DNA of 64,000 nt, from the NCBI GenBank assembly GCA_963922205.1, contig CAWUHX010000263.1, positions 372,001 through 436,000 on the forward strand. Direction: 5' to 3'. A model generated the notes under the pieces. The model was not told where the DNA came from, ran no database searches, and was given only the letters and a program-made list of their open reading frames with translations. Origin of the DNA: Romanomermis culicivorax (taxonomy: Eukaryota; Nematoda; Enoplea; Mermithida; Mermithidae). Both the position numbers and the translations under genes were made by a program. This document shows positions 1 through 11,658 of this stretch, in pieces. Each line of letters opens with the position of its first letter. Positions within the stretch are counted from its first letter, which is position 1.

Positions 1-1085
1 CAGAATATTTTGCTTACAAAAGATCAATTTTTAGTAGAAGATAGAATCCTGTACCACTTGGATGATGATTCTCTTGAGCCTAAACGTGTCGTTCCATCAA
101 TTTTGGAAGACGAAATTTTGGCAGCTTGTCATGATGATGCCTCTGCAGGACATTTTGGCTTTATTCAAATTTTGGCATGCATCAAGACGCAGTACTACTG
201 GCCCTGACGTTATAGAGATGTCAAGTATCATTGTGAAAACTGTCTTAGCTGTTCTATGAGCAAACCATCAGGGAGAAGAATCAAAGCTTCTTTAATACAA
301 ATTCCCGTTCATGGGCCTTTTGATAGAGTTGCTGTTGACCTCCAATGCCCTTTACCTGTGAGTGAAGGTGACAATAAATATGTCATTGTCTTCACTGAAT
401 ACATTACTGAATATTCCACAGTTGTCCTAATTCCTAATGGCACTGCAGAAACTTCTGCTCGGGCTTTCCCTACTGAATTTGTCTTACAATTTAGAGCTCC
501 TTTAACATTATTATCTGATTGTGGTACAAATTTTTTCCTGCAGCGTATGCTCAAAATATGGGAACTTTGTGGCACCAGAAAACTAAACACCACATTTTTT
601 TACCCACAAACTGATGATTTAGTTGAGAGATTTAACAAAACATTAACCACAACTCTATCCATGTACGATAATTCCTGTCACCCTGATTGGGACAACTAAC
701 TTCCCTATGCTTGCTTTGCTTATAACACCACATCAGATCAATCCAAAAAGTACTCACCATTTTTCCTGCTATATGGCTGACAACCAAATCTTCCAATTGA
801 TGCTGCACTCACATTTTCTCCCAGCTGCCACGGAATTGACATCGAGGACTATGCTGAGCAGATCCAACAACTTCTGAGCTAAGCCTGGGAGGCTGTAAAA
901 CGAAATAATTTTATTTCTCAGAGTTCACAAAAAATATAGCATGACAAAATGGCACACGATCCCGATATTTCTGAAGGAAATAAGGTTTTTGAATTCAACC
1001 CTTGAGTAAAAATCAGACACTCTCCTAAGTTCACCTTCCCCTCGAATGGCTCCTATCTGGTTGAGCAACACAGCACCTCAATATG
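1..1085 (+). pseudogene. Ty3/Gypsy retrotransposon pol relic (integrase, 5' end off window)
   Basis: This is the C-terminal part of a Gypsy-type polyprotein. In order it shows an H2C2 zinc-binding region (His residues in CHDDASAGHFG near 130-165, then CENCLSC near 235-256), an integrase core with AVDL (about 330), LLSDCGTNF (about 512) and LVERFN (about 620-635), then the LPYACFAYNTT and SPFFLLYG blocks and a degenerate GPY/F-like GSYLVEQ block near 1050. In-frame stops interrupt it near 207, 697, 778, 880, 937 and 1003, so it is dead. It resembles the integrase of the intact-looking element at 26962-43207 only distantly and is probably another Gypsy lineage. No LTR could be recognised on its right side. 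Confidence 0.85.
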
Positions 1086-1682
1086 ATGATACGATTGGAA
1101 GGTAACCTGGACTCTCCTGCCGAATGAGTCCACATTCCTGCCGAATGAGTCCACATAAACTTATTGAAAAAGAAAAATCGAAATGTTTTTTCCATCTCTG
1201 AAAAACAACCATCTGAAAACGATAAAAATCAAAAAGCAACTTTTTCGGGTGACTCACTATAACTAGACCACTGTTTGAATTATAATATCTACATATTTGT
1301 TCCACATGCAGTTGTTCCGTTTCATTTTATAGAGATTTTATTGATATTAAGGTGTACAAAGATACGTTTTATGTTTGGATGGTAATTAACATCCTTCATT
1401 TATATGCTTAGTATATTTCACACATATCTTTTTAGATTTGATATCTTATTTTTTTTGTATAATCGTTCAAAAGTTTGGCGAATAGTGGATTTTGTTTTGA
1501 TTGCAACCACAATTGGATCGACCGAGATCAAACAGAATTAATATTGAGAAGAAATAGTGGGAATAATCGACATAAGATCGATCAATTCGAAAGACCCCTT
1601 ACTACACTGAACACCTGCTCCAGTTCCCCAATCAGAAACCTCGATCTTGAGAAATTATTTACTTGACAATTTTGGGTGACAC
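1086..1682. other. No gene seen; short direct duplication
   Basis: AT-rich sequence after the Gypsy relic. The phrase CCTGCCGAATGAGTCCACA occurs twice in direct repeat (about 1114-1156). This may be the remains of a 3' UTR or LTR of the preceding element, but no paired LTR is present. I see no coding region. Confidence 0.5.
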
Positions 1683-2860
1683 CCTACAAGGGAAGTACTA
1701 TAGATGTGAAGGCCGGGAAATCTGCCCAACAGCATGTGAAAATCTGTTGAGTGATCCTAATCATCCTGGAATCTTGTCTACTGATACTAAATTTTTGTCA
1801 AGAAGGCAGAAATGGGAAGAATAGCCTAAAAATGTCCATCAACTTTTCTCCGACCATCAGTATGGTGAACCCACATCCTTTGGATCATTCTTGGCCACTA
1901 TCCGAATCTTCAGGATGGATAGTGACATAATTATCTCTGATCTATTAAAAATGCATGCCATCCCTGATTGCCTAATCAATCTTTTGATCAACACCACTGA
2001 CTTCATTGCCTTTGATGGCAATTGTGATTGGAATGCTATGATAAATACTGATAAACGTTAAACCATCTTCCATGCTGGTGCTGATCCTAAAGCAATTTGG
2101 GAAAATTTTTGCTACAGTAAACGGTAAAATTTCTGTTAGAAATACTTTCTACAGTACTCTAAATAGCTAAATTTCATTTTGAATCTCCCTTATGATTTCG
2201 ACTCCATTTCCCCAAGTTTACTATCCATTGCTCATCAAGTCTTGGGGATGGAGATAACCAAGCCCTTCTCGGGGTATGGTCAGGAATGGGCCAACTAAAA
2301 TCTGCCTGAAATTGTTTACTATTCTGCAGCACTAGATGCCTTCTCGACCTTAGATATTCATGTAGTATTGGACCCCCATTTTTCCACTTTTACTCGGGTC
2401 AAGAGCTTACTATATAAACAACAAAAATTACTGTCACCATCCTTGTTAGGTGCTCCACTCCCGACTCAATCTGACATAACTCTGACTAAACAGGAGCATG
2501 TATCTTCTCGCGACTTACCATCGCCCCTGGAGCTGGTGGCGATTATTTTTGAGAACGATTCGAATGATGAATCTACTGTGTTGATAAAGCCGACTTTGGT
2601 GCTGGAAAAGAAGTTAAAGAAGCGATGCCCACATCATGACATCTTTTGTTATCACTGACCAACACAAAAAGCATACCAGCCGCCCCAAGGCACAAAAAGC
2701 ATACCAGCCGCCCCGAGGCACGAAAAGTGCCAATATTGTTCCCCTAATGAAAATCATAATTCAAAATCTGTCGATGAAAAGCTTTTGCCAAGCAACAATG
2801 TCATCAGGGCTGACAGAAAAATCTGCATGACTGGAACTTACTGATGAAATTTCCGAACTC
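1683..2860 (+). pseudogene. Decayed DEDDy 3'-5' exonuclease-like gene with possible zinc knuckle
   Basis: Reading through stops and frame changes gives a coding-like stretch resembling a DEDD-superfamily 3'-5' exonuclease. The parts are FIAFDGNCDW (about 2005-2035, an ExoI-like FD element), a HAGADPKAIWE block (about 2070-2105, ExoII-like) and, most convincing, SIAHQVLGMEI (about 2225-2255) followed by YYSAALDAFSTLDI (about 2320-2360). The last matches the ExoIII YAA-DA signature of WRN/EXD2-type (DEDDy) enzymes. Downstream lies CQYCSPNENH (about 2730), which looks like half a zinc knuckle. At least three stops and one frame change make it non-functional. It could be a host exonuclease pseudogene or a gene carried by a mobile element. 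The family call rests on motif recognition only. Confidence 0.55.
2663..2718. repeat. 28-bp direct duplication
   Basis: Two tandem 28-bp units starting CACAAAAAGCATACCAGCCG (2663-2690 and 2691-2718), followed by a partial third (CACGAAAAG). They lie inside the decayed exonuclease-like gene. Confidence 0.85.
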
Positions 2861-3665
2861 ATTGCCTGTACGATTGACGATTTCACGCATCATTTTATGA
2901 AAAAATGGGCAACATCAAGTTGGTTGATGAGCTGCAACATTATGCCAATCTTTGGGGCAGCCACTTAATCGCGGAATGTGAAAGTTGTCTACACAGATCA
3001 AATACAATTGCCATTGGATGACGTACCATTTGTACGTCAGAATGCTTACGGCATTCAAAGATAGTTCATTCAACATTCAAATGACAAAGAGAGTTAAGCC
3101 TGCCGGGGTCTGCAGAAAAAAATGGTAACATCTTCTGATGTTTTTTCCATGCTGTTACACTGATAACCTAAGTTCAAATTGTTTTCAACTTCTTGGTTTG
3201 TTGCTATAATTAACACGATTTTGTTCGGTCCCTTCTGATGAGCAGGAGCTCTATTTCTTTGAGGAGGAAAATGTCAAGAAGGCAATCTTACTGTATTTCT
3301 TACTGTAGTCTTACGGTAAATACTCTTGGGAAAATCCCTGCCTTATTATGAAATTCGCTTATGAATTTCAATCTTCTAATTCTCTAATTTCTTGAATATT
3401 GCATGAGGACTTAAATTCCAGAGTTTTTATGACGTTTCATCGTTTTTGAACACAAAAAACTAGTGGAATAAACTATTTCTGCATTTTTTTCAGAATTATA
3501 AGATCTGCCACCATCACAGAAACTTCTGATTCACTTAGTTTAGGTCGCCAATCACCCACCTCACTGCTACTCACCGTTTCCTATAATACACTCAATGTAG
3601 CAACGACAGAGACCCCCAGGAACAAGTTTCGTTCTATCAAAGACCAGGAAAGGTCTAGATTAAAA
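2861..3665. other. No gene seen
   Basis: AT-rich sequence with no convincing exon. It contains TTACTGTAGTCTTACGGTAAA-like short inverted motifs near 3285-3325, a common flavour of repeat debris in this window. Confidence 0.4.
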
Positions 3666-3733
3666 ATATTGTATTGATATATAAATATATATACATATAT
3701 ATATATATATAGTGTTTTTTTGCAGGAAATAGA

Positions 3734-3777
<44 letters not shown>
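3666..3777. repeat. (TA)n tract and 42-bp poly(T)
   Basis: A TA-rich stretch at about 3673-3711 is followed by an uninterrupted run of 42 T at 3736-3777. The homopolymer might be the poly(A) tail of a minus-strand retro-insertion, but no retrogene body was recognised beside it. Confidence 0.9.
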
Positions 3778-3781
<4 letters not shown>

Positions 3782-4251
3782 GTACATTTGAATTTTGATT
3801 GGTCGATCTCAGACTATCAGGAGTGACCCTTACCATCATGAGATTTCGTGCAAATCGTTCTTATCATTATTTTTTCCCGCTGTGTTCGTTCTGTGCTCTT
3901 ATCTTTCCGGGTTGATCTCTTGTTAACAACTCAGATTTCGAATGTTTAAGTTTAGTTGCCCACACTTGCTGACCAGTATAGTAAACGTTCCATTATGCCC
4001 AAAAACCTTGAACCAAAACTATAACCCAAACCCATTCAAAACTTTACAGGCCAGTATTTGTGGGTTTAAGTATTTATCATTTTTGTCCATCTCGGGTAAG
4101 TGTGGGACGGTTGGAACCTCATACATTAAAGTCAATCCTCGGCTATCTCTCCTGCCGATTCTCTATTCTCTTCCGATTTACGGACTAGGACATGTAACAG
4201 CCTGGGCGATCCTTAAACCCCTCAATTATCTCAAATATAACAAAGTCAGCC

Positions 4252-6620
4252 ATCAGCATGATTGCGTGTAATGTTCATTCGGAAGAATTTTAATGTAGTG
4301 TACACCAGTGTTGATTTGCACAGTGAAAAACTTATTCCGCACGTGTAAAACTTTTTTTTCAGATTTTTTGCACCCTGTAAAAATATTTATCAAAGCCAAT
4401 TTCATCTTTTAGCATTATAGCACAAATCATTTTTGGCGTGCAAAACCTTCTTGGTAGTTTTTTGCACTGTGTAAAACAGCTCCTGCAAAAAAACACTGGT
4501 TGACCCAATGGGAACGAAAAAATGCGCGAAGCTGCAGAATACACTGTTTTGCAGACATGTCAAATTTTTTAATGAGAAAGAATGAAATGCAATATTACAA
4601 AACTGTATTTTTTAAACTCTCGCCCAAGTTACCAATAACCAACTCCACCGCTTTTTCTAGCTTGGCAAATCCAAGCAAGTATATTCTCCTTTCTCTGCTC
4701 GATGGGGCATTTTCAAATAAACTAGTAGATAAAAACTCTGCTTCATTTTCAAAAATCATGGTTATAATTTTTTCGATAAAGCCAAGAGTGAACTGATGTG
4801 CTTGATTTTTCACGCGCAGTTTTTACAAACAACCAACCCGCAATAAATTAGAAATTTACAGGATTTGTCATCATCGAAATGACTATTTGATAATAAAATA
4901 CAAAAAAATCGAAATATTGAACAAATAAATGGTCCCGTATGGAGCCGACCTCATATACTCCTGAAGAAATGCGAATCTACTGGCGGGAATTTGGTTGCAG
5001 ATACCCTTAATGGTATGTATCCTACCTGACGTCAGCAAGAAGGTGACGCCTGGGCGTACAACTCTTCGCAGGCTTAGTGTAACCCTCGACGACTATGCAA
5101 AATAATATTAACAGTGCCAATATTAAAAAGAAAGTGGATGACCATTAATATTACGCAAATTGAAGACGGAAAACGGGGATAAGGTTTATTTGAGGGGGCC
5201 GGCATGAAAATACCACGAATATTATAAAACTATATAAAACCAGATTTTCATAATCATTTTTCTTCTTTCTTTGGCGTTCTGCGGTACGCCCATCGTTGAT
5301 TAACATGTCGATTTCCCGACGGTGAAATGGGTACCAACAGGGTGCCCAACAATATAAAATTAATTAGTTTTTCAGTGTTTATTGGTTTTTCAGTGTTGAA
5401 CTTATAGTTTCATGATATCGTTGCATCGATTATTTCAAAATGAATCGAGCATAATAATGATTCAACAAATAACGAAGTGTGTGATTTTTTGGATCCTCCA
5501 TTCGTCGTTTTACTACCAAAATATCACAGGGTGTTTGGAGTCTCTCCTCAATGTATCTCCCGAAAGTTCCAAGAAACGTGATTTGTACGAATTTTCCTTA
5601 TTTCGCACCCTGAAAATTCTTCTAATCCCATAAAAGCTTTCTCTTTGAATTGCTGACGGTGAACTAATCACTCAAAAATACAACATAACTTGGAACAAAA
5701 ACAGCAGGAAAATTGAAATTTGAGCTTGAAATGGTGAGAAATTAATTCCTAGTAATCTTTTTTCCGTGTGATTTAATTCGAATTCCGAACAGTCTAAAAA
5801 GGCAAAAGTTGAAAGGAGATAATGTATTTAGATTCTTCAGCTGAGGAACGAAAAGTTATTTAAGGTCTCTGCTTCACATCGTGCATCTAGAACTGATCAT
5901 ATTCGGCCGCATCTGATGCCTAAAAGAGTGAAACTACAATGCAACGTTCTTAATGATTGCTCTTACTGAGTCAGATTTTTCAGAATGAAACAGAAACAAT
6001 AAAACAAGCAGAAGCTACTAAAAATAGGAAAAAATGAAATGCTAATAAAATATTGCAGAAAATTTTCCTTATTAAACCCTCTGTTTTGCTACTTTCGAAT
6101 AAGTTTACTTTGATTTCATTCTTTGCAAAATGAATTCATCCTATTCTGTAAAATTTATTCAATCTATTAAATCTTTTCCGCAGTCTTGTCCATCATCTGA
6201 GTTAGACTTACTCTTTCAATTCGTTTTTTGTTCCTTCGGTTTTTGCGTTTTTCACTGTTTCTTTCTGTTTCTTCATTATGCATTTGCTTTTATTCTTCCT
6301 ACTTGCTTGGATAACACCACGGATGTCAAGTTATGTCAGGGCCCGAAGCAAGAGGACCACCGAAATGAGCTCATTTTCGACGGAACTTTGTCAAAATTTG
6401 AAGAAGTATCGGAGTCCCAAAGAAAGAACTATCAAAAGTGATTCGTCACTGCGGTGCTTTTCGGACATTGAAGAATTTCACACTGATTTTGTGCACTTTA
6501 ACTCGTTTGGAAATGATCGTCTATTTTTCATAATAATTAGTTTCTTAACTTAGGTGTTATTGACTTGAACTGCAACAGATCAGAATTTGACTTTTGTATA
6601 TGATAATCGACAGGAATCAT
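4252..6620 (+). repeat. Dispersed repeat, copy A
   Basis: This 2.4-kb block is collinear with 15890-18575 and diverged from it. Shared landmarks include AAAATGCGCGAAGCTGCAG (4520 / 16120), GTATGTATCCTACCTGACGT (5014 / 17048), GGCGT-CTGCGGTACGCCCAT (about 5273 / 17297) and a stretch ending GTGCACTTTAACTCGTTTG (6490 / 18488). I found no terminal repeats or conserved ORF that would classify it. It could be an old transposon or a segmental duplication. The small ORFs in it (for example 6130-6441) are not conserved in the other copy. Confidence 0.75.
4316..4498. mobile_element. hAT-type MITE, TIR CAGTGTT...TTGCAC, older copy
   Basis: Bounded by CAGTGTTGATTTGCAC on the left and GCAAAAAAACACTG on the right, as inverted termini. 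Flanking octamers GTGTACAC and GTTGACCC look like diverged copies of GTTGACAC, the clean 8-bp duplication around the homologous MITE at 15944-16088. The interior is full of GCAC-GTGC palindromic phrases. The insertion predates duplication of the surrounding repeat. Confidence 0.75.
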
Positions 6621-8009
6621 ATGTAATCTTGCGCAAGCGCTAACAAATTGGAAGCTCTGATAGGTGCATGAAACTACAGTCACCTCTTTATCATGAAGTT
6701 ATGCTGGTTCTGGCGTCTGTAAGCCTTATATTACGGATTCATAGTGTGCAATTTTTGTAGTTCCGACTGAATGTAATAGTCGACATCAAAATATTGTGAT
6801 ACAAAACTTGATTTTATGATATATGCGTTTTTTAAAGCTTGATCCCGAACAACAAGGGGTGAATGAGTTCCGGAAAATGCCACGAACAACAACTTTTGAA
6901 CGCGTCACCATTTTCGTGGTCCTCTACAAGTCGAATTTTTGTTCAAAATATTGTCAGTCAACACTAAGTCGGAATTTTAAGCTAGACCCGAAATTTGATT
7001 CCTCATGAAGACGGTTAAACTTTGATGGATAGTCTGTTAGTGACTTATAAGTTGGCACTGCACGAAGATCATAATCTCGGCAGCAAACTTTTTGCTTTCT
7101 GTTCAAACTCAAAAGTTTCGAAACGCGGAATATTTCCATCAGTCATGCAATTGGAAGTATTCTAGTCTGCAAAACGTAAGAAATGCCAGATTTTCTATAG
7201 CATAAGATCTGTTGACATGATGCCGACTTGATGATTTTTTTTTAATAACCATCTTCACTTGATCCGTCCAAATCATACGAATTATTGCCGAAACACTTCG
7301 ACTGACATTATATATTGCATTAGCAACTCAGCACAGGTTACTACAGAATTGATGATCATTTCCGAAAACTGAAAATTTTACATTATTATCAGAATTTTCC
7401 AAAAAGCAAGATTTACCCTTTTAAAATCAAAAATAAAAATAGATCAAATATCAAAAATAGTTTTTGATCCTTGCCAAGATTTTCAAGAGCTCCGAATTTT
7501 TGCTCATCATTCAAATTTCCTAAGTTTTCTATCATGACCAAAACATATCGAAAACGGAATTTTTAGATCGACCAGATGTTCTTTCTTTTCGGGAACTTCG
7601 ATCTTCATTAAAATTTCCAAAACCTCAAAATTTTTGATCCTGATCGATTCATGGTTATAATATCTAAACGTTCAGCGAATCAGAAATGTTTATCCTGATG
7701 AATATATTTCGATACTTTATGAATATGAATGAATTTTTTCCTTCCATTTAAAAGTCAGTTACCAAATTTTTGGTGTCAAATTTGAAAAAACATTAGGTAT
7801 AGTCGGACACGAGAGAAGCAAAAACAAAAAAGCTGGGTCAATATCCAACGAAGGATACGGTTAAACAATCAAAAAAGTCGAAAAATCGAGATAGTCTGGG
7901 AATCGAACTTTTCTGAGAATCGAAGAAAAGAAACTCAGCTTCTAAGTGTTCCTGCTGGCTTTCTATAACTTTGTCGATAAAATACTGTGATGAGCGAACA
8001 TTTTTTGAA
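6621..8009. other. No gene seen
   Basis: Low-GC sequence with only short ORFs (about 60 codons) lacking recognisable motifs. No terminal repeats were noticed. Confidence 0.4.
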
Positions 8010-8640
8010 TATTTTACACTATACGCTGAAATTGAAAGCTTGGCGAGGTAAGATGAAGTTGAAAATCTAGCGAGGCCGCAGATCTCCGGAGGCTACCATT
8101 ATGGAGATGAATACCCGAAATCACTCCATAACTCTACGACCTATTCACAACACTACCACGAAGAAACGGATTTGAATTGGGACATTACAAGCCATTTGAG
8201 TGCAACAAGAAACTTGTTAGTGTTAAAAATTATAGTAAAATCCATGAAATGATAACGAAAATTTGTAGTTTAAGGTCTAAAACTTGGATAAGCATGCCGT
8301 TTTATTACAGCGCTAATAGGCTACAGGCCTTCCAAGGATGTGCGAATTAATTCATATCTCACAGGAGACAGGAATGTTCGACAAATGAAAAGCGAAATGA
8401 ACATCTCTTCGCTATGTTCAAAATTATCAATGCTCAACATCAAATTGACTAGTCGCAAGTGAACATCGCAAACATTGAATATTGCTCTTCTTTGTGAGAC
8501 AGGCCTGACGAGCAAAGTCAACGAGATGAACACCTGCTTTTCTCTTTCACATAACATGGAGAAACGCGTGATAACAGGAAGTATGATACAACAGGGCTCA
8601 ATTTTGGATAAATAGGACCTGAAAACGCAGAATATCACAG
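8010..8640 (+). repeat. Inverted repeat partner of 18545-19145
   Basis: Reverse-complement homology to 18545-19145 runs from GAAAGCTTGGCGAGGT (8036) past AATTGGGACATTACAAGCCA (about 8177) to GTGCGAATTAATTCATAT (about 8338) and further towards 8640. Divergence is moderate, with an insertion of TA-rich sequence in the other copy. Inside lies an open frame at 8082-8252. Confidence 0.75.
8082..8252 (+). other. Possible terminal coding exon (56 codons)
   Basis: An open frame follows a plausible acceptor (GAGGCCGCAG, ends 8081) and runs to TGA at 8250-8252. It reads ISGGYHYGDEYPKSLH, then a stretch ending TDLNWDITSHLS. Within the inverted repeat partner the segment around TDLN-DITSHLS is kept in the same frame, although that copy has stops. 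This hints at real but perhaps decayed coding sequence. I do not recognise the family, and the upstream exon is not identified. Confidence 0.3.
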
Positions 8641-8667
8641 TGTATTATTCACATAGCTATCTCCGAA

Positions 8668-11658
8668 ATGGTTTCCAACGCAGTTACCCGATTAGTATTC
8701 TTCTTATCGATAGTCAGTGCTTTGTGCCGTTATATTGCTCAGGTGAGAACTGAATTTTTCGATCGCTCAATTATATAATTTAAAGCGATCAAGGATATTA
8801 TGAAAGTCATTATAGCAGTTTCAAATTTATGCGATACGATACTGAGCATGACTATTTTTTATACATCTTCGAATGCAGCACCATTCGTTGGGCACGTGGG
8901 ATAAGTTCCAAAGATGAAGTAACTGAATCATTTCCAGGAATCTGTAAAATTAACTCCTTATAATATGTGGAAGATGCTCATTACTCTTCGAAATCTAAAA
9001 ATGCTCACTGATTTCCCAATGCTCTAATGTTGAGAAAAATTGATATTCCAGCCTATATCCCCAATTAAGTTTTGACATGGAATTGAAATATCGTTAGCTT
9101 ACAGATCTCTTTTGACTATTATCGCATTTTAGCAAAATTACGCGAAAATACTTTCAGTTGATATCCTCGCCAAAGAAAGGGAAATCTAAATGATCAGTTT
9201 TCTCATGAAAGAACTAACATTGTGGATCTAATGAGTGATTTATGCCACAAAGACAAAGTACAATTTTGTTAAAGGCTAAACCGGTCGAGAACGGTGAGAC
9301 AGTGGAAAGAAAACCCTACTGGACGATTCATCTGCTCAACCTCAAACCAGGAACCTTGGCTTACGACTGCGAGGCAGTGCTCGTACCACCAAGAGAAAAC
9401 GAAGCTGTTCAGACTTCTCAGCTCTTGCTAACAACTGTTTACTGCCTAGAGATAAAAGATACATGGTAAATTTTCCGAAATTTACTGCTTGCCTCAAATT
9501 TCGAGATAGAAACAGTTTTTGAAGTCTGGATTAGATAAATAAGTCATCTTCATATTGTCTTATTGGCTTAATTTAGCATTAGTTCAGATAATTTGTTCCA
9601 AAAAGTTAAACATTAGTCTTTCAGGGGCGACAGGATCAGGATAGCAAATGAGAAAGAAATTTCAGCTCTTTTTATTGAGCGCGATTCCAACGGCCGATTC
9701 CTGAAGTCTTTTGAAATGGAAGTGGAAAAAATTCTAATCCACGAAGATTTCTACACAGTAACTTACGAAACCGACGTTGTGGCCCTGATAAAGCTGAAAA
9801 AAGCGGTTCAAATCCCTCAGACTATGGCGCCAATCGCCTTTTCAGACCAACCTGTTTCTAACGTCAGCCGATGCTTTGTCGCCGCTCGTCCGGGCGTTCG
9901 ACGGATATATACTATTCAAAAATGGAACCTGACGAACAGAGACGTTTACGTCAACGAAGCTGGTAAAAATATTTCATTCTTGTCTCCATGTCGTCAAATC
10001 GAATTTCCATAGGTTTAAACAACCCTATCACGTTGGTCAACGTGGAAACCCAGTTGGACGACCAGGAAATAAAGGCCGACGTTTTGGAGTCTGAAGAAAA
10101 AGCATTGCTTCGAGTGAGCTGAGATGCAGTCGATTTTTCTGGGCCTTTACAGGCTATTCCGATAAAAAACGCTGCACTGACTGGCGAGGGAAGGTTTTCA
10201 TCAGGTTTAAATTCCAGATGTTACAGAGCATTTGATAACCAATTGGCAAGAGGTAATTTTGCACTAACTTTTTGGCTCATTTACCACATCTAAAATAAAG
10301 TTTGCATAAGTGGTGAGCCCGCATATACCACATTCAAACAATACTGAATGCTTAAAACATGCTAAGTCATGCATTTAAACATAGTATTCTAGCACTAAAA
10401 TAACACTCAGGAGCTTGCAGGCAGGATATTGTCTTCTTTTGAGAAACTTTTCCTTTGTTGGCGGATTTTTTCTAATGTAATTTTCCACCTGTTCATATCT
10501 GCTACAATGCCTGGGATCAGGTAGATGCGAAATTTCGATTACTCAGCACATTTATGCAAATTTTGGTATGAAGAATGTCTACAGACAAATATTGTCACTG
10601 TAACATAACCGAGATTACTGTTTCATCAAATGCTTGTTGTTGATGTTTATCTGAAAGCTAAATGTTTTCATGCATTACTTTTCGAAGAACCAGAACGATA
10701 AAAATCAGAGGTAATATATCCAACACTCGATTGTGGGATAGGCAGACATTCGCCTGGGGTGTTGGGAGTTCAAGTTTGGAGCTTATGGAAAAAAACGTTC
10801 TTGAAATGCTTCTAAATAATCAAAATGGAAAGCAAGTTGTAATTTCGGATTTTCACAATTTGGTGATAAACAATATATCATTATAGGACTGGAAATTCGT
10901 GAGCATACTGACCTAACCTTTAACAATTTTTCGAGTAAAAAACTTTACAGTAAGAGCTCTATGTAAATGATTTTGACGACAGTACTGATTTGTGTCACTT
11001 TTGTATTTGGAAGCATTTTATAAAAAACAGACTATAGGAGAACTAGTTTTTTCTGTTCGGAAACGCAGCAAATACGATATTAACGGATAGATCTCTTAGA
11101 AATTGATAAGAAAAAATCTGCATTTTCGAAGAAGTTAGGGTAGCTCCAGGCCTGAAGCAGGGGTTTTGGGGGGCCATGTCCCCCGAAATGTTTCAAGTGT
11201 TGAAAAAGGCAAAAGTTGACCTCTGATTTCTTTTCTACAAGAAATAGTCGAGGCAAAAATGCCAATTTTGCACTAAATTGAGTGAAAAAATGTGTTACCT
11301 CCCCCAGAAAAAAATTCCTGACTACTGACCTGGATAGCTCGAAGTTTCTGACTTTTGACCCTGTGAGATTTATCCTCCCAGTGATCATATATGCCCCTAG
11401 AGATCTACTGTCAACAACTGAGCAAATACCAGTACGAATATGCGCTTTGTATCCTGAAGTGTTTTATCTACGAATAGATTTATCAACCTTTATAGTTCAC
11501 TCTTGGATCTCCACTCGTTTGTCGCCACAATGAAGTTGATGTCGTCCAAGGTCTCGTAGATGAAGTACATTACGACAGAGGATCGGTAAGTGCTTTTCAA
11601 ATATATAATATGCAAGTCTACTCTTGATTACTTGCAGATTCGATGCATTTTATTATAA
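8668..11658 (+). CDS. Secreted trypsin-fold serine protease homologue (8 exons, 330 aa)
   Basis: Proposed exons are 8668-8742, 9275-9465, 9625-9962, 10013-10113, 10153-10252, 11382-11458, 11496-11585 and 11638-11658. All junctions are GT/AG and the phases agree throughout; introns are 532, 159, 50, 39, 1129, 37 and 52 nt. The product starts with a signal peptide (about residues 1-20). It then shows KPYWTIHLL (38-46), a Cys57-Cys82 pair around LLLTTVYC (75-82), DVVALIKL (139-146), the half-cystines of SRCF and SRCY, and RICALYPE followed by TLGSPLVC (296-303). This is the chymotrypsin-fold order. The catalytic His is Tyr81 and the Ser position is Leu297, while Asp139 is kept, so it is probably a non-catalytic homologue. 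It resembles the nematode trypsin-related families of the DUF316 type. The exon 2 start is the least certain junction. Intron 5 holds a hAT MITE. Confidence 0.75.
11147..11332. mobile_element. hAT-type MITE in intron 5 of the protease-like gene
   Basis: Termini are CAGGCCTG (left) and the reverse complement of CAGGTCAG (right). The flanking octamers GGTAGCTC (11139-11146) and GATAGCTC (11333-11340) match at 7 of 8 positions. The interior (GGGGGGCCATG-CCCCC, CACT-AATT-GAGTGAAAAAAT, CCAGAAAAAAATT) is the reverse complement of the MITE at 25449-25652. Confidence 0.85.

Noticed and set aside
10709-10815. Alternative last exon of the protease-like gene
   Set aside because: It has a correct phase and an acceptor (AAAATCAG), but its product lacks the expected Cys and SPLVC pattern. 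The 11382-11658 exons continue the fold with the right phase and better motifs.
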